From Suilimivivens aceti (GTDB lineage: Bacteria > Bacillota > Clostridia > Lachnospirales > Lachnospiraceae), in assembly GCF_025567405.1 (NCBI RefSeq), contig NZ_JAOQKJ010000006.1, positions 124,001 to 188,000 on the forward strand: a DNA stretch of 64,000 bases, written 5' to 3'. Position numbers and translations under genes: made by a program. The notes below the pieces were generated by a model. It did no database searches and had not been told where the DNA came from. It was given only the letters and a program-made list of their open reading frames with translations. Of the stretch, positions 7,674 through 16,056 are shown piece by piece. Within the stretch, counting starts at the first letter, position 1. Each line of letters opens with the position of its first letter.

Positions 7674-9440
7674 ATGATACAGTCAAGAACACATAACTGC
7701 GGCCAGCTCAGAATCTCAGAAGCAGGAGAAAAGGTAACACTGGTCGGATTTTATGACAATATGCGTAAGGTCAGCAGGAATCTGGGATTTCTGATCCTGC
7801 GTGATTTTTATGGAGTAACCCAGATCGTCATCGAGACAGAGGAAATGATGGCGAAGTTAAATGGAGTCAATAATGAATCAACTCTTTCTATCACCGGTAT
7901 AGTGAGAGAACGTTCAAGCAAGAATGCTTCCCTTCCTACCGGAGAAATTGAAGTAGTACCGGAAGAGATCAAGGTTCTTGGTAAATGTATTTATAATGAA
8001 CTTCCTTTCGAGATCAACCGCTCTAAGGAAGCTGATGAGGCAACCAGACTGAAATACAGATATCTGGATCTGAGAAATCCGGAAGTAAAGAGCAGGATCG
8101 TTTTAAGAAGCAAGATCGTTTCTGAACTGAGAAGCAGAATGACAGAGCATGATTTTCTGGAGATCACAACACCGATCCTGACCTGTTCTTCTCCGGAAGG
8201 TGCAAGAGACTACCTGGTACCGTCCAGAAACCATCCAGGCAAGTTTTATGCACTGCCTCAGGCACCGCAGCAGTTCAAGCAGCTTCTGATGACCTCAGGA
8301 TTTGACAGATATTTCCAGATCGCACCCTGCTTCCGTGATGAGGACGCAAGAGCAGACAGATCTCCCGGAGAGTTCTATCAGCTTGATATGGAAATGGCGT
8401 TTGCAACCCAGGAAGATGTTTTCTCTGTCATCGAAGATGTACTGCCTCCTGTTTTCGCCAAATATGGAACTTATAAGACAGCTTCCAAAGCACCGTTTAA
8501 GAGAATTTCCTATAAGGATGCCATGGAAAGGTATGGCTCGGACAAGCCAGATCTCAGGATTGATCTTGAACTGCAGGATGTTACAGATGTGATGGCAGAC
8601 TGTGGATTTGGACCTTTTGAAGGACAGAAGATCAAGGCGATCGTAGTAGATGATTTTACAGCCACCAGAAAGGTGATCGACAAGATCTGTGCGGATGTGG
8701 AAGTACAGAGTGGAAATAAAGCATACTGGTTTAAGGTGGATGAGAGCGGAGAGCTGGCAGGCGGTATTGCCAAATTCCTGCAGGATCGGAAGGAAAAGGT
8801 GATGGAAGCCCTTTCCTTAAAACCTGGTGACTTCGTAGGACTTACTGCAGGTAAGCTTCTGGATGCCCAGAAGACAGCCGGAGTCCTTCGTAAATTCCTC
8901 GGTATCGCCAGTGAGAAGCACAGAAAGACAGACTGCTATGAATTCTGCTGGATTGTGGATTTTCCGATGTATGAGATCGGTGAAGAGAGTGGAGAGCTGG
9001 AATTCTGCCATAATCCCTTCTCTATGCCTCAGGGCGGCATGGAAGCGCTGATGACCAAGGATCCACTGGATATTTACGCATATCAGTATGACCTTGTCTG
9101 CAATGGTGTGGAGCTTTCTTCCGGTGCAGTCAGAAATCATGATCCGGAGATCATGGTGAAGGCATTCCAGATTGTGGGACTGGATGAGGAGCATGTAAAG
9201 GCCAAATTCCCTGCCATGTACAATGCATTCTGCTACGGAGCACCTCCGCATGCCGGAATCGCACCCGGTGTAGACCGTATGGTAATGCTGATCGCAGGAG
9301 AAGAGAGTATCCGTGAGATCATTCCATTCCCGATGAACAAGACAGCACAGGACGTTATGATGGGTGCACCTTCCGAAGTAGATGAAAAACAGCTTAGGGA
9401 TGTGCATATCAAGATCGATATTCCTGAAAAAGAGGTATAA
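7674..9440 (+). CDS. aspS: Aspartyl-tRNA synthetase
   Basis: This 588-aa class II aminoacyl-tRNA synthetase charges tRNA-Asp. An N-terminal OB-fold anticodon-binding domain (about residues 1-110) is followed by the catalytic core. Motif 2 is FRDEDARADRSPGEFYQLD, and motif 3 is APGVDRMVML near the C-terminus. A GAD insertion domain typical of bacterial AspRS lies between them (about residues 280-420). Full family length. The start has GGAG seven bases upstream. Three bases separate its stop from the next start, so the methyltransferase is co-transcribed. Confidence 0.97.
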   Translation: MIQSRTHNCGQLRISEAGEKVTLVGFYDNMRKVSRNLGFLILRDFYGVTQIVIETEEMMAKLNGVNNESTLSITGIVRERSSKNASLPTGEIEVVPEEIKVLGKCIYNELPFEINRSKEADEATRLKYRYLDLRNPEVKSRIVLRSKIVSELRSRMTEHDFLEITTPILTCSSPEGARDYLVPSRNHPGKFYALPQAPQQFKQLLMTSGFDRYFQIAPCFRDEDARADRSPGEFYQLDMEMAFATQEDVFSVIEDVLPPVFAKYGTYKTASKAPFKRISYKDAMERYGSDKPDLRIDLELQDVTDVMADCGFGPFEGQKIKAIVVDDFTATRKVIDKICADVEVQSGNKAYWFKVDESGELAGGIAKFLQDRKEKVMEALSLKPGDFVGLTAGKLLDAQKTAGVLRKFLGIASEKHRKTDCYEFCWIVDFPMYEIGEESGELEFCHNPFSMPQGGMEALMTKDPLDIYAYQYDLVCNGVELSSGAVRNHDPEIMVKAFQIVGLDEEHVKAKFPAMYNAFCYGAPPHAGIAPGVDRMVMLIAGEESIREIIPFPMNKTAQDVMMGAPSEVDEKQLRDVHIKIDIPEKEV

Positions 9441-9443
9441 TCT

Positions 9444-10820
9444 ATGCTGCCAGAGGCATTTACAGACCGGATGCAGGAAATGCTTTCGGCAGAAGAATAT
9501 CAGGCATTTCTGAAAAGCTATGGAGAACCAAAAAAACAGGCGCTGCGGCTAAACCCCCTGAAGGGGGATAGCGGGCGCTTTTTGGAGTTATGCCCTTTTT
9601 CCCTGACAAGGGTTCCATGGGAAGAAAATGGTTACTATTTTGACAGCGAAGACAGACCGGGTAAACATCCTTTCCATGAGGCAGGAGTTTATTATATCCA
9701 GGAGGCAAGTGCCATGGCACCGGTACCGTTTCTTGCAGCAAAGCCGGGGGAGAGGATCCTGGATCTGTGTGCGGCGCCTGGCGGTAAGAGTACCCAGATC
9801 GCAGCAGCAATGCAGGGCGAAGGAATTCTGGTCTGCAATGAATACAACAGAAAGCGTGCAGAGATCCTTGCTGAGAACATAGAGCGGATGGGTGTGGCAA
9901 ATGCCATTGTAGTTAACCATGATTCGGCGCAGCTGTCAGAGCTGTTCCCTGGATATTTTGACAGGATCCTTGTAGATGCACCATGCTCAGGAGAAGGGAT
10001 GTTCCGGAAGAATGAAGAAGCAGTGACGGAATGGAGTCCTGAAAATGTGGAGCTTTGTGCAGAGAGACAGGATGAGATCCTGGATCAGGCAGCCATCATG
10101 CTTCATGACGGAGGAAGGCTTGTATATTCTACCTGTACCTTTGCACCGGCAGAGGATGAGGGCAGTGTACAGCGTTTCCTTGACAGACATCCGGAATTTT
10201 CCCTGCTTTCCGTAAAAGTGCCGGAGGGCATGGAGCCAGGCAGAAAAGAATGGGCAGAAGGCGGCAGTGATGAGCTTTCAAAAACGATAAGACTCTGGCC
10301 GCACAAGCTTATGGGAGAAGGACATTTTCTTGCTGTCCTCCAAAAAGAAGGGTATAATGAAAAAGAAGAGCGTCCTTCCCGGTATGGATATGCCACTCCT
10401 GCAAGGGAGAAGGATTATGAAGCATATCTGGCCTTTCAGAAGGAACATCTTCGCAGAAACAGAGAGGGAATCCCGGTATTGTTTGGGGATCAGCTTTATC
10501 TGCTCCCGAAAGGGGCACCGGCACTTAAGGGGCTTCGGGTTCTCCGGGCAGGACTGCATCTGGGAACACTGAAGAAGAACCGGTTCGAACCGGGACATGC
10601 ACTGGCACTTTCCCTGAAGAAGGATGAATTTGAACCGGTCTGTAATCTTACAGTTGGAGAAGGATTTGCAGAAAAGTATCTGCGGGGAGAAACCTTTGAG
10701 ACGAAAGGAGCACCTTCCTGGAATCTGATCACGATAGAAGGCTACAGCCTCGGATTTGGGAAAAATGCAAACGGGATCATGAAGAATCATTATCCCAAGG
10801 GGCTTCGCAAAAACTGGTAG
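9444..10820 (+). CDS. RsmB/RsmF-type rRNA (cytosine-C5) methyltransferase
   Basis: This 458-aa SAM-dependent methyltransferase of the NOL1/NOP2/Sun family methylates C5 of a cytosine in rRNA. The SAM site is DLCAAPGGKST (about residues 109-119). The two catalytic Cys are visible in DAPCSGEGMF and in YSTCTFAPAEDE. The C-terminal region (about residues 320-458) is an RsmF-like PUA-type RNA-binding extension, so RsmF is a better match than RsmB. Exact target position unknown. It lies directly after aspS. Confidence 0.9.
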   Translation: MLPEAFTDRMQEMLSAEEYQAFLKSYGEPKKQALRLNPLKGDSGRFLELCPFSLTRVPWEENGYYFDSEDRPGKHPFHEAGVYYIQEASAMAPVPFLAAKPGERILDLCAAPGGKSTQIAAAMQGEGILVCNEYNRKRAEILAENIERMGVANAIVVNHDSAQLSELFPGYFDRILVDAPCSGEGMFRKNEEAVTEWSPENVELCAERQDEILDQAAIMLHDGGRLVYSTCTFAPAEDEGSVQRFLDRHPEFSLLSVKVPEGMEPGRKEWAEGGSDELSKTIRLWPHKLMGEGHFLAVLQKEGYNEKEERPSRYGYATPAREKDYEAYLAFQKEHLRRNREGIPVLFGDQLYLLPKGAPALKGLRVLRAGLHLGTLKKNRFEPGHALALSLKKDEFEPVCNLTVGEGFAEKYLRGETFETKGAPSWNLITIEGYSLGFGKNANGIMKNHYPKGLRKNW

Positions 10821-10843
10821 ATATGTTTGAAATAGGGGGATAA

Positions 10844-11893
10844 ATGAAAAAAAGCATACGATTTCTGACAGCAGTCCTCCCCGTTATGCTTATGCTTTCG
10901 GGCTGCGGACTGCAGGATAAGAATGAAAATATAAAAGCCGGCATGACAGCCATAGAAGCACTAGACTATGACGGTGCGCTTGAAAGCTTTGCTGCGGCAA
11001 GAGAAGCGGGCGAGGATGAAAGGCTTCTTGTAAGAGGCGAAGGGATCGCCTATATGGGGAAGACGGAATATGAGGCTGCAATAAACTCCTTTGTGACAGC
11101 ACTTTCCTTAAGTGATGGCAGAGTTGGCAGTATGGATTATGATATGAACTATTATCTGGCCACTGCCTACTATAAGCAGGGAATGGCAGAGGAAGCTCTT
11201 GGAGTGTATAATGCGATCATTGCCATGAAACCGGAGGAGAGGGACGCTTATTACCTCAGGGGTGTGATTGAGACAGAAACAGGAAAAACTGATGCAGCTC
11301 TTGCTGACTTTGACAGAACGATCTCTTTAAATGAAAGGGATTATGACAGACTGATCGATATTTATTGTGTATTGAATACGAACGGATATGGAGAGTCCGG
11401 AAAGACTTACCTTCAGAATGCAATGGAAAGCGGTACCAGATATATGACCAACTTTGAAAAGGGAAGGATCAGCTATTATCTGGAGGACTATGAGAATGCC
11501 AGAACCTACCTTGACAAGGCGAAGGAAGAGGAAGGCAGTGATGCGGTGCTGTTCCTTGGAAAGACGCATGAGGTTCTTGGTGATTATAACTATGCGGTCA
11601 GTGTTTATAATACCTTCCTGACAGAAAGCGGCGAGCAGAGTCCGGAGATCCTGAACCAGATGGGGCTGTGCAAGCTGCAGATGAAGGATTATGAAGGTGC
11701 TCTTACGGCTTTTCAGCAGGCCATGAACATTGAAGATAATGGCATGATGCAGACACTGAAGATGAACGAAATTGTGGCATATGAAAGGCTTCAGCAGTAT
11801 AAACAGGCGGCCACCCTTATGAGTAGTTATTTGAAGTCTTACCCGGATGACGAGACAGCCAAAAGGGAATATGAATTTCTGAAAACCCGATAA
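10844..11893 (+). CDS. Tetratricopeptide-repeat lipoprotein
   Basis: This 349-aa protein has a lipoprotein signal peptide (MKKSIRFLTAVLPVMLMLSG then Cys, lipobox LSGC), so it is anchored outside the membrane. The mature part is a run of about eight TPR units (for example ALESFAAAREAGE, AYYLRGVIETETGKTDAALADFDRTI, ALTAFQQAMNIED). TPR lipoproteins act as scaffolds in envelope complexes; the partner is unknown. It sits 23 bp downstream of the methyltransferase gene. Confidence 0.85.
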   Translation: MKKSIRFLTAVLPVMLMLSGCGLQDKNENIKAGMTAIEALDYDGALESFAAAREAGEDERLLVRGEGIAYMGKTEYEAAINSFVTALSLSDGRVGSMDYDMNYYLATAYYKQGMAEEALGVYNAIIAMKPEERDAYYLRGVIETETGKTDAALADFDRTISLNERDYDRLIDIYCVLNTNGYGESGKTYLQNAMESGTRYMTNFEKGRISYYLEDYENARTYLDKAKEEEGSDAVLFLGKTHEVLGDYNYAVSVYNTFLTESGEQSPEILNQMGLCKLQMKDYEGALTAFQQAMNIEDNGMMQTLKMNEIVAYERLQQYKQAATLMSSYLKSYPDDETAKREYEFLKTR

Positions 11894-11954
11894 TTGACAG
11901 AATACAATATCTTTGAGAGACTATTTTCGTACACCCAATATCTTGTGTATCCTG

Positions 11955-11983
11955 TTGACTTTTTACAGGTGCGATGATACACT
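11955..11983 (+). promoter_or_regulatory. Promoter for the ATP-cone protein and pyrF
   Basis: TTGACT (11955-11960), a 17-bp spacer and TACACT (11978-11983), with a TG one base upstream of the -10 (extended -10). Confidence 0.6.
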
Positions 11984-12057
11984 TTTTCTATCAGGACAGG
12001 CAGGAAGAATGAACGTATTTTCCTGCAAAAGATATCAAAAAACGGGGTGTAGCAGCA

Positions 12058-12321
12058 ATGATCCAGGTAATTCAGAGAGATGGGGAAATAACAGATTTTA
12101 CGCTGACAAAGATCAGTGATGCGATTATGAGGGCTTTTCTGGCAACTGACAGAAGAGACGGACATGATGAAGCAGATCTTCTGGCACTCAGGGTAACAGC
12201 AGATTTCCAGGAGCGGATCACAGAGGAAGGGATTCTGGCATCAGATATCCAGGAAAGTGTAAGAAGAGTACTTTTGCAGGCTGGTTATGAGGAAGCAGCC
12301 AGAGCATATATAGGAGGATGA
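12058..12321 (+). CDS. Stand-alone ATP-cone domain protein
   Basis: This 87-aa protein consists only of an ATP-cone fold (Pfam ATP-cone, PF03477). The N-terminal strand VIQRDGEITDFTLTKISDAI and the helices ERITEEGILASDIQESVRRVLL match the allosteric nucleotide-binding domain found at the N-terminus of ribonucleotide reductases and in NrdR. No reductase or zinc-ribbon domain is attached. It ends three bases before pyrF, whose ribosome binding site lies inside this gene's last codons. A nucleotide-sensing role is inference. Confidence 0.8.
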   Translation: MIQVIQRDGEITDFTLTKISDAIMRAFLATDRRDGHDEADLLALRVTADFQERITEEGILASDIQESVRRVLLQAGYEEAARAYIGG

Positions 12322-12323
12322 CA

Positions 12324-13259
12324 ATGATCAATAAACTGATAGCAAAAATTAAAGAAACCGGGGCTCCTATTGTGGTAGGACTGGATCCCATGATGAAGTA
12401 TATCCCTGAGCAGATTAAGAAAAAGGCTTTTGCAGAATATGGGGAAACACTGGAGGGCGCCGCAGAAGCAGTATTCCAGTATAATAAAGAGATCGTAGAC
12501 CATATTTACGATCTGGTTCCGGCTGTAAAGCCACAGATCGCCATGTATGAACAGTTTGGGATCCCGGGACTTGTGGCTTTCAAAAGGACAGTAGATTACT
12601 GTAAGGAAAAGGGACTGGTTGTGATCGGAGATGTGAAGAGAGGCGATATCGGCTCCACGTCAGAAGCCTATGCAGTAGGACATCTAGGGAAGGTACAGGT
12701 AGGCAGTCATTCCTATTATGGATTTGATGAGGATTTTGCAACAGTCAATCCCTATCTTGGATCAGATGGTATCAAGCCTTTTATCAAGGTATGTCAGGAA
12801 GAAAAGAAAGGCCTTTTCATTCTGGTCAAGACGTCTAATCCAAGCAGTGGAGAGTTTCAGGACAGAAAGCTTGCAGACGCAGATAACAGGCCACTTTATG
12901 AGATCGTTGGAGAGCAGGTAGCCAGATGGGGAGAAGAGCATATGGGAGATGACTACAGCTATATCGGGGCAGTCGTCGGAGCAACTTACCCTGAAATGGG
13001 AAAGACTCTGCGGAAGATCATGCCTAAGAGCTATATCCTTGTGCCAGGTTATGGAGCACAGGGAGGAAAAGGGGCTGATCTGGTGCACTTCTTTAATGAG
13101 GACGGTCTTGGGGCGATCATTAATTCCTCAAGAGGTATCATTGCGGCTTATCAGCAGGAAAAGTATGAAGCATATGGGGAAGCAAACTTTGCGGAAGCTT
13201 CCAGAAAAGCTGTCGAAGATATGAAGGCAGATATTGAACAGGCATTAAATAACAGATAA
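12324..13259 (+). CDS. pyrF: Orotidine 5'-phosphate decarboxylase
   Basis: This 311-aa enzyme catalyses the last step of UMP synthesis. It belongs to the longer (type 2) OMP decarboxylases: the catalytic Lys/Asp array is in GDVKRGDIGSTS, and the phosphate-binding part includes VVGATYPE and the C-terminal SSRGIIAAY. I chose the ATG at 12324, six bases after an AGGAGG; the ATG at 12318 abuts that site. pyrE lies 3.2 kb downstream and carAB at 45 kb, so the pathway is split. A terminator follows directly. Confidence 0.95.
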   Translation: MINKLIAKIKETGAPIVVGLDPMMKYIPEQIKKKAFAEYGETLEGAAEAVFQYNKEIVDHIYDLVPAVKPQIAMYEQFGIPGLVAFKRTVDYCKEKGLVVIGDVKRGDIGSTSEAYAVGHLGKVQVGSHSYYGFDEDFATVNPYLGSDGIKPFIKVCQEEKKGLFILVKTSNPSSGEFQDRKLADADNRPLYEIVGEQVARWGEEHMGDDYSYIGAVVGATYPEMGKTLRKIMPKSYILVPGYGAQGGKGADLVHFFNEDGLGAIINSSRGIIAAYQQEKYEAYGEANFAEASRKAVEDMKADIEQALNNR

Positions 13260-13262
13260 AGA

Positions 13263-13287
13263 AAGGGAACCATTGGTTCCCTTTTTT
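13263..13287 (+). terminator. Intrinsic terminator after pyrF
   Basis: A stem GGGAACC / GGTTCCC with a 3-nt loop, extended by AA/TT pairs, ends in TTTTTT. It starts three bases after the pyrF stop. Confidence 0.85.
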
Positions 13288-13317
13288 GACAGTGCAGGAA
13301 AATTCAAGGAGATGCGT

Positions 13318-13884
13318 ATGACATATTTTGGATGGGAAATGGAACTTTTGCGCGTGATACAGGAGCTTCATACACAGCTTTTGACACCTGTGCTGATTTT
13401 CCTTTCATGGATTAATAATCATGGAGAATTCTGGATCCTGACAGGTCTGATCCTGACGATTATACCCAAAACGAGAAAGTGCGGAATTTCTGTATTACTG
13501 GCTATGCTCTTTGGAACACTGATCACAGATCTGACCTTAAAGGGAATCTGCGCGAGACCAAGACCTTATTATTATACGGAGTATATGGACGGGAATCATA
13601 TCAGACTGCTGATAGAAATGAAGGAAAGGGAGCTGCTGCGTTCATTTCCTTCCGGCCATAGTGTGTGTAGCTTTGCAGCAGCGGTATCCATCCTTTTTTA
13701 TTACAGGAAAGCGGGGATCGCAGCATTGATACTTGCCTTTTTGATTGCTTTTTCCAGGCTCTATCTGTTTGTACATTTTCCTACAGATGTACTTGCAGGA
13801 ATCTGTATCGGAACATTGTGTGCGGTTTTTTCCTGTATGCTGACAGGAAGATTGTATGCAGGAAGGAAAGGAACAAAACAGTAG
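13318..13884 (+). CDS. PAP2-family membrane phosphatase
   Basis: This 188-aa integral membrane protein with about five hydrophobic segments has all three acid-phosphatase motifs: KGICARPRP (motif 1), FPSGHS (motif 2) and SRLYLFVHFPTD (motif 3). Such enzymes remove phosphate from lipid carriers (undecaprenyl pyrophosphate, phosphatidic acid or PGP); the exact substrate is unclear. The start at 13318 has AAGGAG six bases upstream. The next gene begins on the base after its stop codon. Confidence 0.88.
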   Translation: MTYFGWEMELLRVIQELHTQLLTPVLIFLSWINNHGEFWILTGLILTIIPKTRKCGISVLLAMLFGTLITDLTLKGICARPRPYYYTEYMDGNHIRLLIEMKERELLRSFPSGHSVCSFAAAVSILFYYRKAGIAALILAFLIAFSRLYLFVHFPTDVLAGICIGTLCAVFSCMLTGRLYAGRKGTKQ

Positions 13885-14292
13885 ATGAAAGAATTAACAG
13901 TGGAGGCTATAGTTGAGCAGATAGAAACTGTGACGGAATTTGTCAATGCAGAGCTGGAAAAACTGGATTGCCCTATGAAGGCACGGATACAGCTTGATAT
14001 TGCTATTGATGAAATAGTAAGTAATATTGCCTATTATGCCTATGGGGAAAAAACGGGAACGGTTACAGTAAGGATAGAGGCACTTCAGGAAGAAAATGGC
14101 GTACAGCTGATGTTTCTGGATAGCGGATTCCCCTATGACCCGCTGAAAAGGCAGGATCCGGATATTTCTGCAGAGATCGAAGAGCGGAAAGAGGGCGGAC
14201 TTGGAATCTTTCTTGTCCGTAAAACAATGGATGACATGAAATATGAATATAAAGATGGTCAGAACTGTCTGACGATCAGAAAGAGTTTTTGA
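13885..14292 (+). CDS. RsbW/SpoIIAB-like ATP-binding protein
   Basis: This 135-aa GHKL-fold histidine-kinase-like ATPase has the N-box helix QLDIAIDEIVSNIAYYAYG and a glycine-rich loop with the G1 and G2 boxes (LDSGFPYDP, EGGLGIFLVRKTMD). The fold is used by anti-sigma-factor kinases and partner-switching regulators. No sigma factor or anti-anti-sigma protein is adjacent, so its target is unknown. It starts immediately after the PAP2 stop and overlaps the next start by one base (ATGA-type junction). Confidence 0.85.
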   Translation: MKELTVEAIVEQIETVTEFVNAELEKLDCPMKARIQLDIAIDEIVSNIAYYAYGEKTGTVTVRIEALQEENGVQLMFLDSGFPYDPLKRQDPDISAEIEERKEGGLGIFLVRKTMDDMKYEYKDGQNCLTIRKSF

Positions 14293-14780
14293 TGGAATAC
14301 CAGCACATACGACATGAATTTGATCCGGTATATGACCGGAACAGTGAAATATTGATCCTGGGAACGCTGCCCTCTGTGAAATCACGGGAGCAGCGCTTTT
14401 ATTATGGGCACAAGCAGAACAGATTCTGGAAAGTGATAGCAACGCTTTATGGAGAAGCGGTTCCTGTTACCATAGAGGAAAAGAAGAAAATCCTGCTGAG
14501 ACATCATATAGCTCTTTTTGATGTGATCGCTGAATGTGATATTGCAGGGTCAAGTGACAGCACGATCAGAAATGTTGTCCCAACGGATCTGTCTGTAATC
14601 CTGAAACAGGCACCGGTCAGGAAGATCTTTGCAAACGGAAATAAGGCCTATGACCTGTACATGAAATATTCGTATGAAAAAACAGGAATGGAGGCGGGCA
14701 GGCTTCCCTCTACCAGTCCGGCGAATGCAGCATATCAGATGGAAAGACTGCTTCAGAGCTGGAAAGTGATCCTGGGGTGA
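14292..14780 (+). CDS. DNA-deoxyinosine glycosylase (UDG superfamily)
   Basis: This 162-aa base-excision repair enzyme of the hypoxanthine-DNA glycosylase branch (UDG family 6) removes deaminated bases. Signature segments are LILGTLPSVKSREQRFYYGH with NRFW following, and the C-terminal LPSTSPANAAY loop. Its length fits the family. The start is the ATG that overlaps the stop of the RsbW-like gene. Its own stop is 98 bp before the DUF6033 gene. Confidence 0.85.
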   Translation: MEYQHIRHEFDPVYDRNSEILILGTLPSVKSREQRFYYGHKQNRFWKVIATLYGEAVPVTIEEKKKILLRHHIALFDVIAECDIAGSSDSTIRNVVPTDLSVILKQAPVRKIFANGNKAYDLYMKYSYEKTGMEAGRLPSTSPANAAYQMERLLQSWKVILG

Positions 14781-14878
14781 TGGTTAAAGTCAGGGATATT
14801 TCTGACGATATACATAATAGAAACCTGGAAACGAGCCGGAACGGATTCTGGCGAAAGACAATCACGGAGGAGATCATA

Positions 14879-15628
14879 ATGAGCAATACAGTATCAGGCT
14901 ATGGAGCAGCTACAGAAGCTGCAGCAGCTGCAGCTGCTGCGGATTATACCAGTACAGCGGCGGAGAAAAAAGAGGTCAGTGGAAAGACCATTGGAAATCC
15001 AAAGCTCAGTGAAAAAGCAGCCAGGTATTATGAGCAGCTTAAGAAAAAGTTTTCTAACATGGATTTCATTCTTGTCAGTGAGGATCAGAAGGAGGCAGCT
15101 AAGGCACAGGCAGCAAGCTATGCCAATGCCAGTAGGATGGTTGTTCTGATCGATGAAGCCAAGATCGAGCGTATGGCAGAGGATGAAGCCTACAGAAAGC
15201 AGTATGAAGGCGTGATCAGCGGAGCAGGCAGTAAGCTGTTACAGATGAAGAGTTCCCTGACAGCTTTCGGTGCACAGGTTGGGGGCTATGGCATGCAGGT
15301 GAATGACGGTGGACTGACAAGCTTCTTTGCAGTGCTGAAGAAGTCTTCGGCAGATCAGAAGACAAGGATCGATAAGCAGAAGGAGAAAACAAAGTCAGAG
15401 AAGAAGGCTGCAGAAAAGAAAGCAGAAAAGAAGCAAAAGGAAGAAAAGCTGAAGGAAAGCAGAACAGATAAAGCATCAGGGGATGAGGAAGAAACAGTTA
15501 TGATCTCGGCATCCAGTCTTGAAGAACTGCTGCAGAAGATCGATGATTATTCGCAGAATGAAAGAATGTATTCCATGCAGTCCGAGGAAGAGAAACAGAT
15601 CGGACAGCATATTGATTTCAGAGGATAA
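14879..15628 (+). CDS. DUF6033-like protein of unknown function
   Basis: This 249-aa protein begins with an alanine-rich stretch (ATEAAAAAAAADYTS). A conserved-looking core follows (residues about 45-165; LSEKAARYYEQLKKKF, SRMVVLIDEAKIERMA, GLTSFFAVLKKSS), then a long charged Lys/Glu coiled-coil segment (about 165-205) and an acidic tail. It resembles the family annotated DUF6033 in Lachnospiraceae. No signal peptide or membrane segment is visible. The start at 14879 has a GGAGG site upstream; a longer frame would overlap the glycosylase gene. Confidence 0.7.
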   Translation: MSNTVSGYGAATEAAAAAAAADYTSTAAEKKEVSGKTIGNPKLSEKAARYYEQLKKKFSNMDFILVSEDQKEAAKAQAASYANASRMVVLIDEAKIERMAEDEAYRKQYEGVISGAGSKLLQMKSSLTAFGAQVGGYGMQVNDGGLTSFFAVLKKSSADQKTRIDKQKEKTKSEKKAAEKKAEKKQKEEKLKESRTDKASGDEEETVMISASSLEELLQKIDDYSQNERMYSMQSEEEKQIGQHIDFRG

Positions 15629-15725
15629 TGACAAAGGAATGGCTGGTGTGAATCATTTTTCGCCTTTTCCGTCTGCTACCCTGATCTGACTTGCAACAGC
15701 TATAGTAGATTTACCTCTTTTTTGT

Positions 15726-15754
15726 TTGAACATCTGTTCCCTTTATGTTATACT
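15726..15754 (+). promoter_or_regulatory. Promoter of the small hydrophobic toxin mRNA
   Basis: TTGAAC (15726-15731), a 17-bp spacer and TATACT (15749-15754), with an upstream TG (extended -10). The predicted start near 15761 gives a leader of about 75 nt and, with the terminator at 16025-16053, an mRNA of about 290 nt. Confidence 0.75.
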
Positions 15755-15837
15755 GTTATTGTGTAATTGAAAAGAAAGTAGGATGTGATTTTCCGATTAT
15801 TAGATGCCCTCTAGTTTACAAAGGAGGGTGATGCCCT

Positions 15838-15921
15838 ATGGACACGCTTGAAGTTTTAACCTTAGTGCTAGTAATTTTTGCGGCTCTGTCATATATAGAC
15901 GATCATAATAAAAAGAAATAG
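15838..15921 (+). CDS. Small hydrophobic peptide, candidate holin-like type I toxin
   Basis: This 27-aa peptide starts MDTLEVL, has one membrane-spanning stretch (TLVLVIFAALSYI) and ends in a polar, lysine-rich tail (DDHNKKK). Composition and length match the Firmicutes 'putative holin-like toxin' (Hol_Tox) peptides. The ribosome binding site AAGGAGGG (15821-15828) is very strong but lies opposite CCCTC at 15807-15811, which can pair with GAGGG at 15824-15828 and hide it, as in known type I toxin mRNAs. An antisense RNA promoter and terminator lie over its 3' end. Toxicity is inferred. Confidence 0.7.
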   Translation: MDTLEVLTLVLVIFAALSYIDDHNKKK

Positions 15922-16007
15922 CATCCCTACCCTGAGAAAGTAAGATGCTATTTCAATACATTTTATACTACTGAGGGCAAATCGGAATCACATCCGATTC
16001 ACTTTCT
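15903..16007 (-). ncRNA. Candidate antisense antitoxin RNA
   Basis: A minus-strand transcript of about 100 nt is predicted from the promoter at 16014-16042 to an intrinsic terminator. That terminator has a perfect 11-bp stem with arms GATGCTATTTC / GAAATAGCATC (15944-15954 and 15915-15925) and, on the minus strand, TTTTTATT after it. The RNA is complementary to the last codons and the 3' untranslated region of the toxin mRNA. It also carries a second hairpin at 15980-15999. This is the layout of txpA/RatA-like type I systems. Confidence 0.62.
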
Positions 16008-16013
16008 AAGTAG

Positions 16014-16042
16014 ATTATACAATGGGGTGCTTGAGAAATCAA
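16014..16042 (-). promoter_or_regulatory. Promoter of the antisense antitoxin RNA
   Basis: On the minus strand: TTGATT (complement of 16037-16042), a 17-bp spacer and a perfect TATAAT (complement of 16014-16019). It overlaps the toxin mRNA terminator hairpin on the opposite strand. Confidence 0.68.
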
Positions 16043-16053
16043 GTACCCTTTTT
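16025..16053 (+). terminator. Intrinsic terminator of the toxin mRNA
   Basis: A 10-bp stem GGGTGCTTGA / TCAAGTACCC (one G-T pair) with a GAAA tetraloop is followed by TTTTT. Confidence 0.85.
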
Positions 16054-16056
16054 AAT

